Positions 1 to 8,408 of a DNA stretch of 37,095 nt are shown here, in pieces. A program made the translations under genes and the position numbers. The number at the start of each line of letters is the position of its first letter. The first letter of the stretch is position 1. The notes below the pieces were generated by a model. The model did no database searches and had not been told where the DNA came from. It was given only the letters and a program-made list of their open reading frames with translations. Origin of the DNA: Candidatus Babelota bacterium (lineage in GTDB: Bacteria; Babelota; Babeliae; Babelales; Vermiphilaceae); contig JAFEAZ010000005.1 of assembly GCA_018266085.1 (NCBI GenBank), positions 1 to 37,095 on the forward strand, given 5' to 3'.

Positions 1-41
1 CGCATTCGCTCAATTTCTTTTACTTGGGTATAATGAACCAT
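1..41 (-). CDS. Transposase N-terminus, partial (runs off the window)
   Basis: A minus-strand ATG at 39-41 opens a frame that reads MVHYTQVKEIERM and continues off the left edge. Its start is like that of IS30-type transposases, which often begin with a Y-T-x-L/V...ER segment before a helix-turn-helix, but 13 residues are too few to be sure of the family. The identical frame occurs at 37055-37095 on the other strand, so two copies of the same element point outward from this window. Confidence 0.45.
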   Translation of the reverse strand, partial: MVHYTQVKEIERM

Positions 42-125
42 GTGCAACACTTTCTTTTTAGAACTAATTTTTTTGTCAAAATCAATTCTATCAGAATGGT
101 GTTGCACTTCATATTAGACTAGACC
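1..125. repeat. Left copy of 125-bp terminal inverted repeat (IS end)
   Basis: These 125 bases are the exact reverse complement of 36971-37095. Within the copy, the motif GTGCAACAC occurs near the outer IS edge and again inverted about 50 bases further in, just before the start codon of a short partial reading frame. That layout fits the left end of an insertion sequence with a transposase promoter region. Identity stops at base 125, which probably marks the IS boundary. The arrangement is seen directly; the IS assignment is inference. Confidence 0.8.
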
Positions 126-212
126 CAGAAGTATATAGATATTAGCTGGATCAATATGAGGATGCGCGCAATTATTAATAATGAACAGGTTGTTTTTTAG
201 TTCGTACATTCT

Positions 213-1025
213 TTAATCTTTTTGATATATCTGTACCGCATGCTCTTTACTATAATCCGCGTAGCGTGGGTTATAGTATGTTGGATCGCTTGTATGTGGT
301 GACGTATGCGGCAGGAAACCAATACTTATCATGTAGGTGTCTATATCCTCTTGCGAATTAGTGGTGTTTTTATACTCTGTATTTTCAGCTTCAAGGGTCA
401 CATATATAACTCTTTCTTTCAAATAATCCCCAGCACTTTTAACTATATCTAAGTCTGCTCCTTGAGCGTCAATTTTTATGTAGTCAATAACGGGGTGGGT
501 ATCAAAAGGGAATAGATCAAAAAAGCTTGCTAAAGAAAAAATAGGCACCTCTATAATGCTTTCAATAGGAAACGATTGAGGAAAATAGATACTTGAGCAA
601 CCATGATCGTTTCCTGTCACAAAAAACTTTATACAGGGGTTGCTTGATAGGCCTAAGGCGCATGGTATTAGGAAGAAATTGTTGCCTATGAACTTTGTTT
701 CTAAAGGATCACCGTGATACTCTTCGCGTTTCGTTGCCCCTTGAAGAATTGAAGTTACTGAAGCAGGATTAGGCTCGAACCCAAATACACATAAATCATC
801 TTCACGTATCAGCCACTGTTGAGACATAGGCGCACTATAAGAAAGCCCGATATCCAGTTTTATGTGTTTGATCGATGCTGGAATGTTGATTTTTCCATCC
901 TCCCTTAGGGGGATAACGTGGTTAACCATCGTTTTCAAATCTTGCCACCTGTCAACAGCGTGTAAATTCGGCAGGAACAGAGGCATAACAAACAATGAAT
1001 ATAATCTATCTAAGCGCAAAAACAT
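213..1025 (-). CDS. FkbM-family methyltransferase with signal peptide
   Basis: A predicted SAM-dependent methyltransferase of the FkbM type (Methyltransf_21), a family that O-methylates sugars or related hydroxyls. The C-terminal half carries the family signature YIKIDAQGADLDIVKSAG (residues about 185-200) followed by a strand containing VTLEAE; the middle has a FGFEPNP segment that fits the SAM-binding acidic loop. The N-terminus is a likely Sec signal peptide (hydrophobic stretch ending LPNLHA). I chose ATG 1025 because a GGTGGA ribosome site precedes it; ATG 1037 is in frame but lacks one. It is divergent from the exported methyltransferase at 1304 and ends about 90 bases from the left IS. 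The usual glycine-rich SAM motif is degenerate (LDIGLS), so activity is likely but not certain. Confidence 0.75.
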   Translation of the reverse strand: MFLRLDRLYSLFVMPLFLPNLHAVDRWQDLKTMVNHVIPLREDGKINIPASIKHIKLDIGLSYSAPMSQQWLIREDDLCVFGFEPNPASVTSILQGATKREEYHGDPLETKFIGNNFFLIPCALGLSSNPCIKFFVTGNDHGCSSIYFPQSFPIESIIEVPIFSLASFFDLFPFDTHPVIDYIKIDAQGADLDIVKSAGDYLKERVIYVTLEAENTEYKNTTNSQEDIDTYMISIGFLPHTSPHTSDPTYYNPRYADYSKEHAVQIYQKD

Positions 1026-1303
1026 CCGTTCCACCATATTTTAGCAAAGATATTTAACCGTACGTACAAGTAAACGTAGTATGAACAAGCGTTCGCCGTC
1101 AAGAAAGAAGATCCCGCACAGATCTTTGAACATCTACCTATAAATCATTTTCTGCTTGCTGCGATGATCCAATAAGACCTTTCAGGTGCTTGTGAAAGTT
1201 CTAGTGCTAGGAAAAAGTTAGGAACAGTCCTGGATATCTGAAAAAATTTAGGCTAGGATGCCCCCGTAATTTTTTTACATTTTTTCATCAAAGGGTTGTT
1301 CTT

Positions 1304-2071
1304 ATGATCTTTTCACGCATTTTTTGCTGTACACTCATGAGCTTTTTTTCCTTTTTACCTGTCAATGCACATAAAGAATACCACCTTGTCGACGGGAAAC
1401 CTGCGATAATAATTGATGATGAAGCGGAATGTATTGGGCATACATGGTCCCAAGGAACAGTCTTTGAGCGACATCTTATTCAAAAATTTTATGATTTACT
1501 GCCAAAAGACCAAGGTTTTGTATCTTTTGATATTGGGGCTCAAACAGGATGTTTTTCTTTGATGGCACACTATTTTCCAAGCTCTACCTGGTATGCTTTT
1601 GAGCCTATTATTGAGGCTGCTACCGTGTTGCAAAAAAATCTTGAACTGAATGGCATTAACAACGTGCGTGTAGAGAATATGGCTCTTACAAACTATTGCG
1701 GCAAAGCCTATTTATCAATGCCAGATAAGGGTAATTGGGGCTTATCTACAATAGGAGAAACGCCTCTACGGTTCTCAGCACAAACACAGAGAACCGTTTC
1801 TTGTATGGATATCGATACATTCATTGAATTACATACTATTGAAAGAGTGCATTTTATGAAGCTAGATACAGAAGGTGCGGAGTTATTGATCCTAAAAGGT
1901 GCAAAAAACATGATACAAAGAGATCATCCTATTATTGTCATGGAATACAATGAAACAAACATGAAGCAATGTGGGGTACATAAAGCTGATGTTGATGCAT
2001 TCTTGATCGAGATGGGTTATGAGTGGAAATTAATCAGCTCAGAAGACATTTTATGTACTCCTAGTTGCTAG
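1304..2071 (+). CDS. FkbM-family methyltransferase with signal peptide
   Basis: A second FkbM-type SAM methyltransferase. After a clear Sec-like signal peptide (basic start, hydrophobic core, ending PVNAH at about residue 23) comes the SAM-binding site FDIGAQTGCFS (about residue 75), the acidic loop AFEPIIEA (about 98), and the diagnostic KLDTEGAELLILKGA (about 187-201). Length 255 is normal for the family plus a signal. It is the first of four collinear plus-strand genes (1304-5224) with short gaps, all with exported-looking N-termini. FkbM enzymes are normally cytoplasmic because they need SAM, so the signal peptide is the unusual part. The substrate cannot be told from sequence; a glycan hydroxyl is the likeliest. 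Confidence 0.82.
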   Translation: MIFSRIFCCTLMSFFSFLPVNAHKEYHLVDGKPAIIIDDEAECIGHTWSQGTVFERHLIQKFYDLLPKDQGFVSFDIGAQTGCFSLMAHYFPSSTWYAFEPIIEAATVLQKNLELNGINNVRVENMALTNYCGKAYLSMPDKGNWGLSTIGETPLRFSAQTQRTVSCMDIDTFIELHTIERVHFMKLDTEGAELLILKGAKNMIQRDHPIIVMEYNETNMKQCGVHKADVDAFLIEMGYEWKLISSEDILCTPSC

Positions 2072-2143
2072 GAGCCATAGCTTTTTAAGCTTTCATACAT
2101 TGGTATCGATCACCTTGTAAAAACCATAGAATAGGGATGTATA

Positions 2144-3022
2144 ATGAAAAATGTAAAATACCTGTTATTTATTACCTGTGGTTCGCTATTGGCTAAAGAT
2201 TTTTCAACAGTGTCCATAGATGATGTAAAGAAATTTTGGAATACACGGCCCTGTAATGTCCGTCATTCTCAGAAACCACTCGGAAGTTTAGAATATTTTG
2301 ATGAAGTAGAACACAGAAAACATTTTGTTGAACCGCATATTCCATCCTTTGCAGAATTTAATAGATGGCAAGGAAAACATGTTTTAGAAATTGGTTGCGG
2401 TATTGGAACAGAGGCAATAAATTTTGCAAAAATGGGTGCCTTTCTCACGGTTGTTGAGTTATCTGAAGAAAGTTTAGCAATAACCAAAAGAAGATTTGCC
2501 GCTTATGGACTACAGGCAAACTTTATTTTGGGAAATGCCGAAGAGCTTGACAGCCTTTTGCTTGCAGGTGAAAAATTTGATCTTATATGGTCATTTGGTG
2601 TTATCCATCATTCACCACATCCCAAAAAAATTGTCGAAAAGTGCAATGATTTTTTAAAGGACGATGGCGAAATAAGAATGATGGTATATGCAAAGATAAG
2701 CTATAAATTATTCTATCTAATGAGAGAGATGGGGATTTGGGATTTTAGCGTAATAGATGATCTATTATCATCATATTCTGAAGCACAGACAGGGTGCCCT
2801 ATTACCTACTCTTACACGATAGAGGGCGCAAAAAAATTATTTGCTGATTTTGAGATTCTAGACATCAAAAAGACGCATATTTTCCCTTGGAACATTCAAA
2901 AATATATTACCTATTGTTATGAAAAAGAAGCTTGTTTCAAAGGCATATCGGATGATTTCTTTAACGAGCTTGAATCAGAATTAGGATGGCACATTCTTGT
3001 TAGGGCAAAGAAAAAATCCTGA
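2144..3022 (+). CDS. Class I SAM-dependent methyltransferase, exported
   Basis: A Rossmann-fold methyltransferase of the Methyltransf_11/25 kind. Motif I is [17 protein letters not shown] (about residue 80), the acidic end of strand 2 is VVELSEES (about 104), and the post-motif segment [16 protein letters not shown] (about 145) is typical of UbiE/COQ5-like enzymes. The first 17 residues form a short signal-like segment (basic, hydrophobic, ending LLAK). It lies 72 bases after the FkbM gene and 38 before the sugar dehydrogenase, probably in one transcript. The sequence is noticeably AT-rich relative to genes from 4.3 kb on. Substrate unknown; the context suggests a sugar or lipid-linked glycan. 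Confidence 0.8.
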   Translation: MKNVKYLLFITCGSLLAKDFSTVSIDDVKKFWNTRPCNVRHSQKPLGSLEYFDEVEHRKHFVEPHIPSFAEFNRWQGKHVLEIGCGIGTEAINFAKMGAFLTVVELSEESLAITKRRFAAYGLQANFILGNAEELDSLLLAGEKFDLIWSFGVIHHSPHPKKIVEKCNDFLKDDGEIRMMVYAKISYKLFYLMREMGIWDFSVIDDLLSSYSEAQTGCPITYSYTIEGAKKLFADFEILDIKKTHIFPWNIQKYITYCYEKEACFKGISDDFFNELESELGWHILVRAKKKS

Positions 3023-3060
3023 GCATAAAAAGAGTTGAAGCAAAATAAAAAGGAGAGAAG

Positions 3061-4242
3061 ATGCTTAAAAAAAACATCTGGTTATCATGCATTATGGTAC
3101 TTTCGGTAACGCATACATTACTGCTCTGTTCAAGAGACGCAATTACTGTAATTGGTATCGGGAGGCTTGGCCTTTGTACAGCACTCTGTTTTGAAAAGGC
3201 TGGTTATGAGGTGCTTGGGGTCGACCTAAGTCCAGAGTATGTTGCAAGTCTTAATAATAAGACCTTCAGTTCATTAGAGCCGCAGGTTAATGTCATGCTT
3301 CAAGAAAGCAGCAACTTTAAAGCAACGTGCTCTTTAGATGAGGGTCTCGAGTTTGCTGATATCTATTATATTATGGTCGATACTCCTTCAACACCACAGA
3401 AAGAAGCATATGATCATACAAAATTAAATAAAGTATTATCCGAGATTAACAAAAGAAAAGTCTCGAATAAGCATATTATTATAGGATGTACGGTATTTCC
3501 TGGATATGTGCGCACAACGGGAAAATCATTACTTCAGGATTGTGCCAATACAACGTTAAGTTATAACCCTGAATTTATTGCCCAAGGAAACATTGTCCAT
3601 GGGCTACAATATCCTGATATTGTACTGATTGGACAGGGGTCAAAAGAAGCTGGAGATCACATAGAGAACATGTACCACAGAGTCTGTAAAAATATGCCGC
3701 GGGTTTGCCGCATGAGTCCTGATAGTGCAGAAATAACAAAACTTGCCCTGAACTGTTTTATTACCACCAAAATCGCATATGCAAATATGGTAGGAGATAT
3801 TGCAGATAAAACCATGGGAGCAAACAAATTTGATATTCTGAATGCGATAGGTGGAGATCTTCGCGTTGGGCATCTTTGTCTTATGCCGGGCTATGGGTTT
3901 GGGGGGCCATGCTTTCCCCGAGATAATCGTGCTTTAGGTAGTTATGCACAAACTGTTGGGATTGAGCCGCTTATTCCTCAAGCAACGGATCTGTCTAATA
4001 AGTTACATGCAGAGTTTATGACGCAGCAGCTTTTAGATGAGAATAAAGATACGTATGTTTTTGAACAGGTTAGCTATAAAGATAACTGTCCAGTGCCCAT
4101 TATTGAGGAATCTCAGAAGCTCGTTGTCGCGGCAGCCTTGGCAAAGGCAGGTAAAAAGGTCGTGATTGTTGATACTGTGCCGGTACTTGAACGAGTACAA
4201 GATCTCTTTGGGGATATTTTTGCATATCAGATTCGATCATGA
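3061..4242 (+). CDS. UDP-glucose/GDP-mannose 6-dehydrogenase family, exported
   Basis: A nucleotide-sugar dehydrogenase that oxidises the C6 hydroxyl of UDP-glucose or a relative to the uronic acid with two NAD+. The Rossmann motif VIGIGRLGLCTA (about residue 30), the central SYNPEFIAQG (about 168) and the catalytic-cysteine motif GYGFGGPCFPRD (about 280) are all present. The C-terminal domain is a little short (393 residues in all against about 420-450 usually). Before the Rossmann fold there is an extra N-terminus of about 25 residues with a basic start and a long hydrophobic run, which reads as a signal peptide; ordinary family members begin directly with the Rossmann strand. A good ribosome site (aaggagag) precedes the ATG. 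UDP-glucose and GDP-mannose specificity cannot be separated by eye. Confidence 0.87.
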   Translation: MLKKNIWLSCIMVLSVTHTLLLCSRDAITVIGIGRLGLCTALCFEKAGYEVLGVDLSPEYVASLNNKTFSSLEPQVNVMLQESSNFKATCSLDEGLEFADIYYIMVDTPSTPQKEAYDHTKLNKVLSEINKRKVSNKHIIIGCTVFPGYVRTTGKSLLQDCANTTLSYNPEFIAQGNIVHGLQYPDIVLIGQGSKEAGDHIENMYHRVCKNMPRVCRMSPDSAEITKLALNCFITTKIAYANMVGDIADKTMGANKFDILNAIGGDLRVGHLCLMPGYGFGGPCFPRDNRALGSYAQTVGIEPLIPQATDLSNKLHAEFMTQQLLDENKDTYVFEQVSYKDNCPVPIIEESQKLVVAAALAKAGKKVVIVDTVPVLERVQDLFGDIFAYQIRS

Positions 4243-4309
4243 AAAAAGCTATGTTTACATAGCTGGTCTAATCCGAATAATGCTGTATACAATTAACCAA
4301 GGTGCATGC

Positions 4310-5224
4310 ATGGAACTGTTTTTTTTTCTATCACCTCGTATATCATCTTGTTTCGCCGTCTGTTTACTAGCCACTTCAACCAGCAACGCAAGAACTTCGT
4401 TGCCCAACGTCGATTTTGTAGAATCGGTGTTATACAGCGCACAGGCCTGCTGCCAAGCGGGCCAGGTGTTGACGCCAGCGCACATCAAAGGCTGGCAGAT
4501 TTTTAAACCATTGTATGACAAGTATATTATTAACAATCTTCATGTGAGCAGAAAAGCAGGTATCCCCAAGATAATTCATCACATTTGGTTGGGCAGTCCA
4601 TTGCCGGAGAAGTTTGCGCGGTATCGCCAAACCTGGCAACAGGTGCACCCGACCTGGACCTTTATATTGTGGGACGATGCGCGTGTGGCACAGCTTGGGC
4701 TTGTTAATCTGCACGCGTATAATGCGGCGACCAATTATGGTGAGAAATCCGACATAGTGCGGTATGAGGTGCTCTATAGATTTGGTGGGCTTTATGTTGA
4801 TACGGATTTTGAATGTCTGCAGCCCTTTGATGTTTTGCACCATTGTTGTGATTTTTATACCGGTTCTTACCCGAACCCTGGTGGCGGATCGCTGTATGTA
4901 CTCAATGGGCTCATCGGTTCAAAACCGGGGCATCCGATCTTAAAACGCTGTATTAAGGGCATAAAAAAATCGGTGCGATCCTCGAACAACGCAGCGGCAA
5001 TTATTGGGCGAACCGGCCCCGATTATTTTTATCGATGTATTGTGCAAGCGCTTATGGAGCATGATAAATTACACAAGACGGTGATCTTCCCGCCTACCTT
5101 TTTTTATCCATGGTCAGGAGCCTTGCGTAGCAACAGAGATCGTGATTGTATCATGCGGTATATTCGCCCTGAATCATTTGCGTTGCATCACTGGGCAACG
5201 TCGTGGACCAACGATTTTGACTAA
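4310..5224 (+). CDS. OCH1-like (GT32) glycosyltransferase, exported
   Basis: A glycosyltransferase of the DXD-containing Gly_transf_sug group, related to OCH1-type mannosyltransferases and capsular sugar transferases. Diagnostic parts are IPKIIHHIWLGSPLPEKF (about residue 70), a W-x-D segment (FILWDDARV), and the metal-binding GGLYVDTDFECLQPF (about 150). The frame is open further upstream, but the earlier starts overlap the dehydrogenase gene; ATG 4310 begins a good signal peptide (hydrophobic core, ending TSNARTS). The end overlaps the convergent FkbM gene by four bases. The base composition becomes clearly more GC-rich here than in 1.3-4.2 kb, so the cluster may have mixed origins. Acceptor and donor are unknown. 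Confidence 0.8.
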   Translation: MELFFFLSPRISSCFAVCLLATSTSNARTSLPNVDFVESVLYSAQACCQAGQVLTPAHIKGWQIFKPLYDKYIINNLHVSRKAGIPKIIHHIWLGSPLPEKFARYRQTWQQVHPTWTFILWDDARVAQLGLVNLHAYNAATNYGEKSDIVRYEVLYRFGGLYVDTDFECLQPFDVLHHCCDFYTGSYPNPGGGSLYVLNGLIGSKPGHPILKRCIKGIKKSVRSSNNAAAIIGRTGPDYFYRCIVQALMEHDKLHKTVIFPPTFFYPWSGALRSNRDRDCIMRYIRPESFALHHWATSWTNDFD

Positions 5225-5892
5225 AGAAATGCGTTATTCACCAATATTGCGTTGCCAAAAAACCAGTGTGGGGTATCGTCAAAATCACGCGCAATCATGG
5301 TAAATCCCTGTGACTCTAACCATGTTCTTACTGCATGGTACTGATGCTGCCCTTCGTACGCTTCGATAAATTCAACCTCAACATAGAGTACGCGCAGCGT
5401 TTTGAGTATCTGTGGCGCTGCTTGCAGAATGGGCAGAGCGAAGCCTTGTACATCAAGCCACAAAAAATCTATATGGTCGAGCTGTTGTTGCTCTGCCCAT
5501 CTATCGAGCGTGATTGTGTCGACCGTGATAGTTTTTGGGTAGGTGACATTCGACCAGGTTAAACGCTCTTTCGGGGCAAGCAGTGAGCCTGCGCGAAATG
5601 GCTCATCAGGTGCGGTAGGGCGTGATGACAGATGCAATTGCGCTGTTCCGGTATGTGCTGCAAGAGCGCAATTATGTCGCATAATGGCAGGGTTATGGTG
5701 TGTGTTATGAGTAAGCATGCTAAAAATTTCAGGCACTGGCTCAAAAGCATGAATCGTTGCCTGTGGCCAGAAAGCGCTTAATTGGAGCGTGTCGCCACCA
5801 TCAAAACAACCGGCTTCGACAATGATCGGGTCATCGGGCAGATACTGCTTGATTAAGGGTAAAAGCTCTTTTTTTGTTATGCGTTGCATCAT
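5221..5892 (-). CDS. FkbM-family methyltransferase, cytoplasmic
   Basis: Third FkbM-type methyltransferase of the window, this one without a signal peptide. The SAM-binding motif is IVEAGCFDGGDTLQLS (about residue 24), the acidic loop is HAFEPVPEI (about 48), and the family signature is FLWLDVQGFALPIL (about 143). Length 223 matches the bare catalytic domain. Two adjacent ATG codons (5892 and 5889) could serve as start; neither has a strong ribosome site. It is convergent with the GT32 gene, sharing four bases at the stops, and divergent from the SGNH hydrolase. A plain cytoplasmic version next to exported paralogues is useful as an internal contrast. Confidence 0.83.
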   Translation of the reverse strand: MMQRITKKELLPLIKQYLPDDPIIVEAGCFDGGDTLQLSAFWPQATIHAFEPVPEIFSMLTHNTHHNPAIMRHNCALAAHTGTAQLHLSSRPTAPDEPFRAGSLLAPKERLTWSNVTYPKTITVDTITLDRWAEQQQLDHIDFLWLDVQGFALPILQAAPQILKTLRVLYVEVEFIEAYEGQHQYHAVRTWLESQGFTMIARDFDDTPHWFFGNAILVNNAFL

Positions 5893-5958
5893 GGTATTTC
5901 TTGGGTGTATTGTTCAACAGAAGGTTCAAATACTCTATACAAAAAGGGTTCTACTGTC

Positions 5959-6690
5959 ATGGTAACACGTATAAAAAAGGTTGTAACGATCTTCTTTCTA
6001 TCGCTGGGATCGTTGAGTTTTTGCTTGCCACGGGTGCATCTGTTTGGTGACAGTCATGCTATGCACTGCTTCACCGATCATTACAGGAATGAGTATACGT
6101 TCTTGTATCAAGGGTTGTCGCTGCCGCTTGCGGTCCATTATTTGGGTCCAAAAACGATGCATGGTGTCGCAACAAACGGTATTGTTGAGAGTGGTGTCAA
6201 GCTCGGCAGGAACAGCTTGCCTCAGTATGGCGTTGCCGAAGGAGAAATAGCAGTTTTTGTGTTTGGAGAAATCGATGTACGTTGTCACATTGGCAACCAG
6301 TGCGATAAACGCGGGGTAGATGTTGATGTCATTATAGAGGAGCTCGTGATCAAGTATACTGACATGATTCTACGTAATCGCGCTTTATACCAACAGTGCA
6401 CTTGTATCGTGATGGAGGTTATGCCGCCAACGGACCAAGCGTTTAATGCACAGTACCCACGCTGCGGATCCCTTGAGGAACGGGTTGCTATTACCAGGCA
6501 GTTGAACGCATGCTTGAAATCTGTCTGTGCTCAGCGAGCGATACCATTTTTTGAGGTGCATAATCTATTGGCCAACAGCAACGGGGTGCTCATAGCTGAG
6601 CTGAGCGATGGCAATGTGCATGTGAACATGGCACATAACTACCTGGTCAAACAGAAGCTCGTTGCCTTTTTGCAGACATTATTCGAATAA
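5959..6690 (+). CDS. Exported SGNH/GDSL-like hydrolase
   Basis: A probable esterase or acyl-hydrolase of the SGNH fold. Block I is LFGDSHAMHCF just after the signal peptide, block III is the FVFGEIDVRCHI segment (about residue 95), and a late D-G-N-V-H-V-N segment supplies the Asp-x-x-His pair of block V. Such proteins remove or transfer acyl groups on glycans and lipids, which suits the neighbours. ATG 5959 begins a strong signal peptide (MVTRIKKVV start, core ending SFCLP); the frame is open upstream but without an export signal. A strong intrinsic terminator follows at 6724. The catalytic residues are read by eye, so the exact class of ester is unknown. Confidence 0.68.
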   Translation: MVTRIKKVVTIFFLSLGSLSFCLPRVHLFGDSHAMHCFTDHYRNEYTFLYQGLSLPLAVHYLGPKTMHGVATNGIVESGVKLGRNSLPQYGVAEGEIAVFVFGEIDVRCHIGNQCDKRGVDVDVIIEELVIKYTDMILRNRALYQQCTCIVMEVMPPTDQAFNAQYPRCGSLEERVAITRQLNACLKSVCAQRAIPFFEVHNLLANSNGVLIAELSDGNVHVNMAHNYLVKQKLVAFLQTLFE

Positions 6691-6723
6691 ACATACCAGG
6701 TCAAAGCATGAGTTTTTAAGCAA

Positions 6724-6757
6724 AGACCTATGGTCACCAACACCATAGGTCTTTTTT
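6724..6757 (+). terminator. Intrinsic terminator after SGNH hydrolase
   Basis: A perfect 10-bp stem (agacctatgg / ccataggtct) with a 9-base loop is followed directly by a run of six T. It closes the transcript of the 5959 gene. Confidence 0.9.
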
Positions 6758-6786
6758 GTGACAAAATCAGTCGAATCGGCTAGACT
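6758..6786 (+). promoter_or_regulatory. Candidate sigma70-type promoter for GT2 gene
   Basis: GTGACA and TAGACT are separated by 17 bases, directly after the terminator T-run and about 67 bases ahead of the glycosyltransferase start. The match to TTGACA/TATAAT is 5 of 6 and 4 of 6. Position is more convincing than the -10 sequence. Confidence 0.4.
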
Positions 6787-6853
6787 ATTGATTATCAATA
6801 AAGTTTGTTGCTCTCGGTAAAAAAAGCTTACTCGTGCTAAGGGAAGATCTTCT

Positions 6854-7579
6854 ATGAAGCGAATGAGTATTGTTATTCCTGCTCATAATGAATCGGGGCG
6901 CATTGGCCGCACCCTAGACGCTTACAGTGCCTATTTTAAAAACTACGAAAAAGAGCAAGGCGTTGCCTATGAACTGGTAGTCGTGCTCAATGGGTGTGCT
7001 GACAATACGCTCGCGGTGGTCGAACGAGCACAAGCAGCACACGGCAATATCATTATTATCGATGAACCAAAAGCAGGTAAGGGCTTGGCTGTCAAGCTCG
7101 GTTTTTGTGATGCTTTAAGCCGTTCCAACGATATCATAGGCTTTGTTGATGCCGATATGGCTACCTTACCACAAGATTATGCTGCCCTGATTCCTTACCT
7201 TAATCAGTATGACGGGGTTATTGCCAATCGCTACATGTCGGGATCGGATATCTGCCCTCAGCGGCCATTTATTAAAAAATGGGGCCGCAAGTTGGTCTAC
7301 CATTCTTTGATCCGCTGCATGTTCGGGTTATCCTACAGTGACTATCAATGTGGGGCAAAGATTTTTAAGCGCCATGTCATTGAAAAGATAGCACCGCAGT
7401 TGCAGGTTGCTCAGTGGGCTTTCGACGTAGAGCTGCTCTACTTATGCAAAAAATATGGGTACACCATCAAAGAGGCGCCGACCGTGTGGCGTGACCAGGC
7501 TGACAGCAAGCTTCAGGTTATGCGGGCAGGGACTCGTATGCTAGGCTCTCTGTTTGAGATCCGTAAAATTCATGGCTGA
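6854..7579 (+). CDS. GT2 glycosyltransferase (dolichyl-phosphate sugar synthase-like)
   Basis: A family 2 glycosyltransferase resembling dolichyl- or polyprenyl-phosphate glucosyl/mannosyltransferases (DPM1/ALG5 group). Such enzymes move a sugar from a nucleotide donor to a lipid phosphate on the cytoplasmic face. The N-terminal SIVIPAHNESGRIGRTL, the ELVVVLNGCADNT segment, the KGLAVKLG motif, and the metal-binding FVDADMATLP (about residue 97) are in order, and the later DYQCGAKIFKR and FDVELLY segments are typical of the subgroup. No signal peptide or C-terminal membrane segment is seen (241 residues). It has its own terminator at 7611 and probably its own promoter. Confidence 0.88.
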   Translation: MKRMSIVIPAHNESGRIGRTLDAYSAYFKNYEKEQGVAYELVVVLNGCADNTLAVVERAQAAHGNIIIIDEPKAGKGLAVKLGFCDALSRSNDIIGFVDADMATLPQDYAALIPYLNQYDGVIANRYMSGSDICPQRPFIKKWGRKLVYHSLIRCMFGLSYSDYQCGAKIFKRHVIEKIAPQLQVAQWAFDVELLYLCKKYGYTIKEAPTVWRDQADSKLQVMRAGTRMLGSLFEIRKIHG

Positions 7580-7610
7580 AGCTGAAAGCTCTCCTTTTTT
7601 GCTCTTTAGT

Positions 7611-7641
7611 AGCCCTTGGCAACCAAGCCAGGGGCTTTTTT
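7611..7641 (+). terminator. Intrinsic terminator after GT2 gene
   Basis: A 10-bp stem (agcccttggc / gccaggggct, one G-U pair), a 6-base loop, then TTTTT. Confidence 0.87.
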
Positions 7642-7769
7642 ACAGGGTAAATACCATCAAAGCATCGATTGGATGGGAGCTTTTGAGCCCAGAGGAGCTT
7701 CCTGGTATTCTAGGAGTAGTGAAAGATTGCATTTCTGAGCGTTAAAAGCCTTTTTAAGGGGAAAAACCT

Positions 7770-8393
7770 ATGAAGCGACTAACAACTATCTTACTATCCT
7801 TAGCAGCCCTCATCTCGCCAGCAGTAGCCACCTGCACATCTGCAGTGGCAAACGAGGCGAAAATCCACTTAAAATGTGACGTTACTCTTGAGCATGCTCA
7901 GAAAGTGATCAGTATCTTTGAGCAGAAAGGTCCAGAAGCGGTCAATGTTTGCTTGGAGCAGCTAGAGGATTTTAAGGCCAAAGGGTATATACATTCGTAT
8001 ACCGTCAAGTCGTATACCTGCAAGAAGATAAACGACTCGACGATACAGTATAGTTTTGATGCTGAAGCAGTGGTGAACCCTGCAGCAAACAAAAACTGTA
8101 AACTGCTGTTCGAGACGCTTATTCTCAATAGAGCTCATAACAAGATGATGCACAGAACGATCAAGCATGAGTTCGATCTCGGCAACTGTAACCGTTCTTT
8201 CGAAACAACCACCTGGCTTAAAACCTTAAAGCTGCATCTGAAGGCAAAAGGGTTCGTTCAGTCAACTCAAATCGATGTAAGCTCTTCCTTATTTGCATCA
8301 TTAGCCACCGGCGCTAAGCTGGGTGAGTATGTACGTCAAAAATATGGCTGCAAGGTTAAGATCAATGAGTTTAAGTGTGAGTTGGTTAAGTAA
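7770..8393 (+). CDS. Small exported protein, family A member 1 (unknown function)
   Basis: Not recognised. The protein (207 residues) starts with a signal peptide (MKRLTTILLSLAALISPAVA) and has seven or more cysteines in the mature part. It shares two blocks with the next gene: an early KIHLKCDVTLEHAQK against KVHLTCTVIIENAHK, and a shared C-terminal INEFKCELV. The two genes are 15 bases apart, so they look like a tandem duplication with about 60 residues gained or lost between the blocks. A good ribosome site (aagggg) precedes ATG 7770. The paired cysteines suggest a disulfide-stabilised periplasmic or secreted protein. Confidence 0.75.
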   Translation: MKRLTTILLSLAALISPAVATCTSAVANEAKIHLKCDVTLEHAQKVISIFEQKGPEAVNVCLEQLEDFKAKGYIHSYTVKSYTCKKINDSTIQYSFDAEAVVNPAANKNCKLLFETLILNRAHNKMMHRTIKHEFDLGNCNRSFETTTWLKTLKLHLKAKGFVQSTQIDVSSSLFASLATGAKLGEYVRQKYGCKVKINEFKCELVK

Positions 8394-8408
8394 AAGAAGA
8401 AAACAATT

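Noticed and set aside
3061-3160. Lipoprotein signal on the dehydrogenase (LLLCS)
   Set aside because: The residue before Cys is Leu, not Gly, Ala or Ser, so it is not a proper lipobox.
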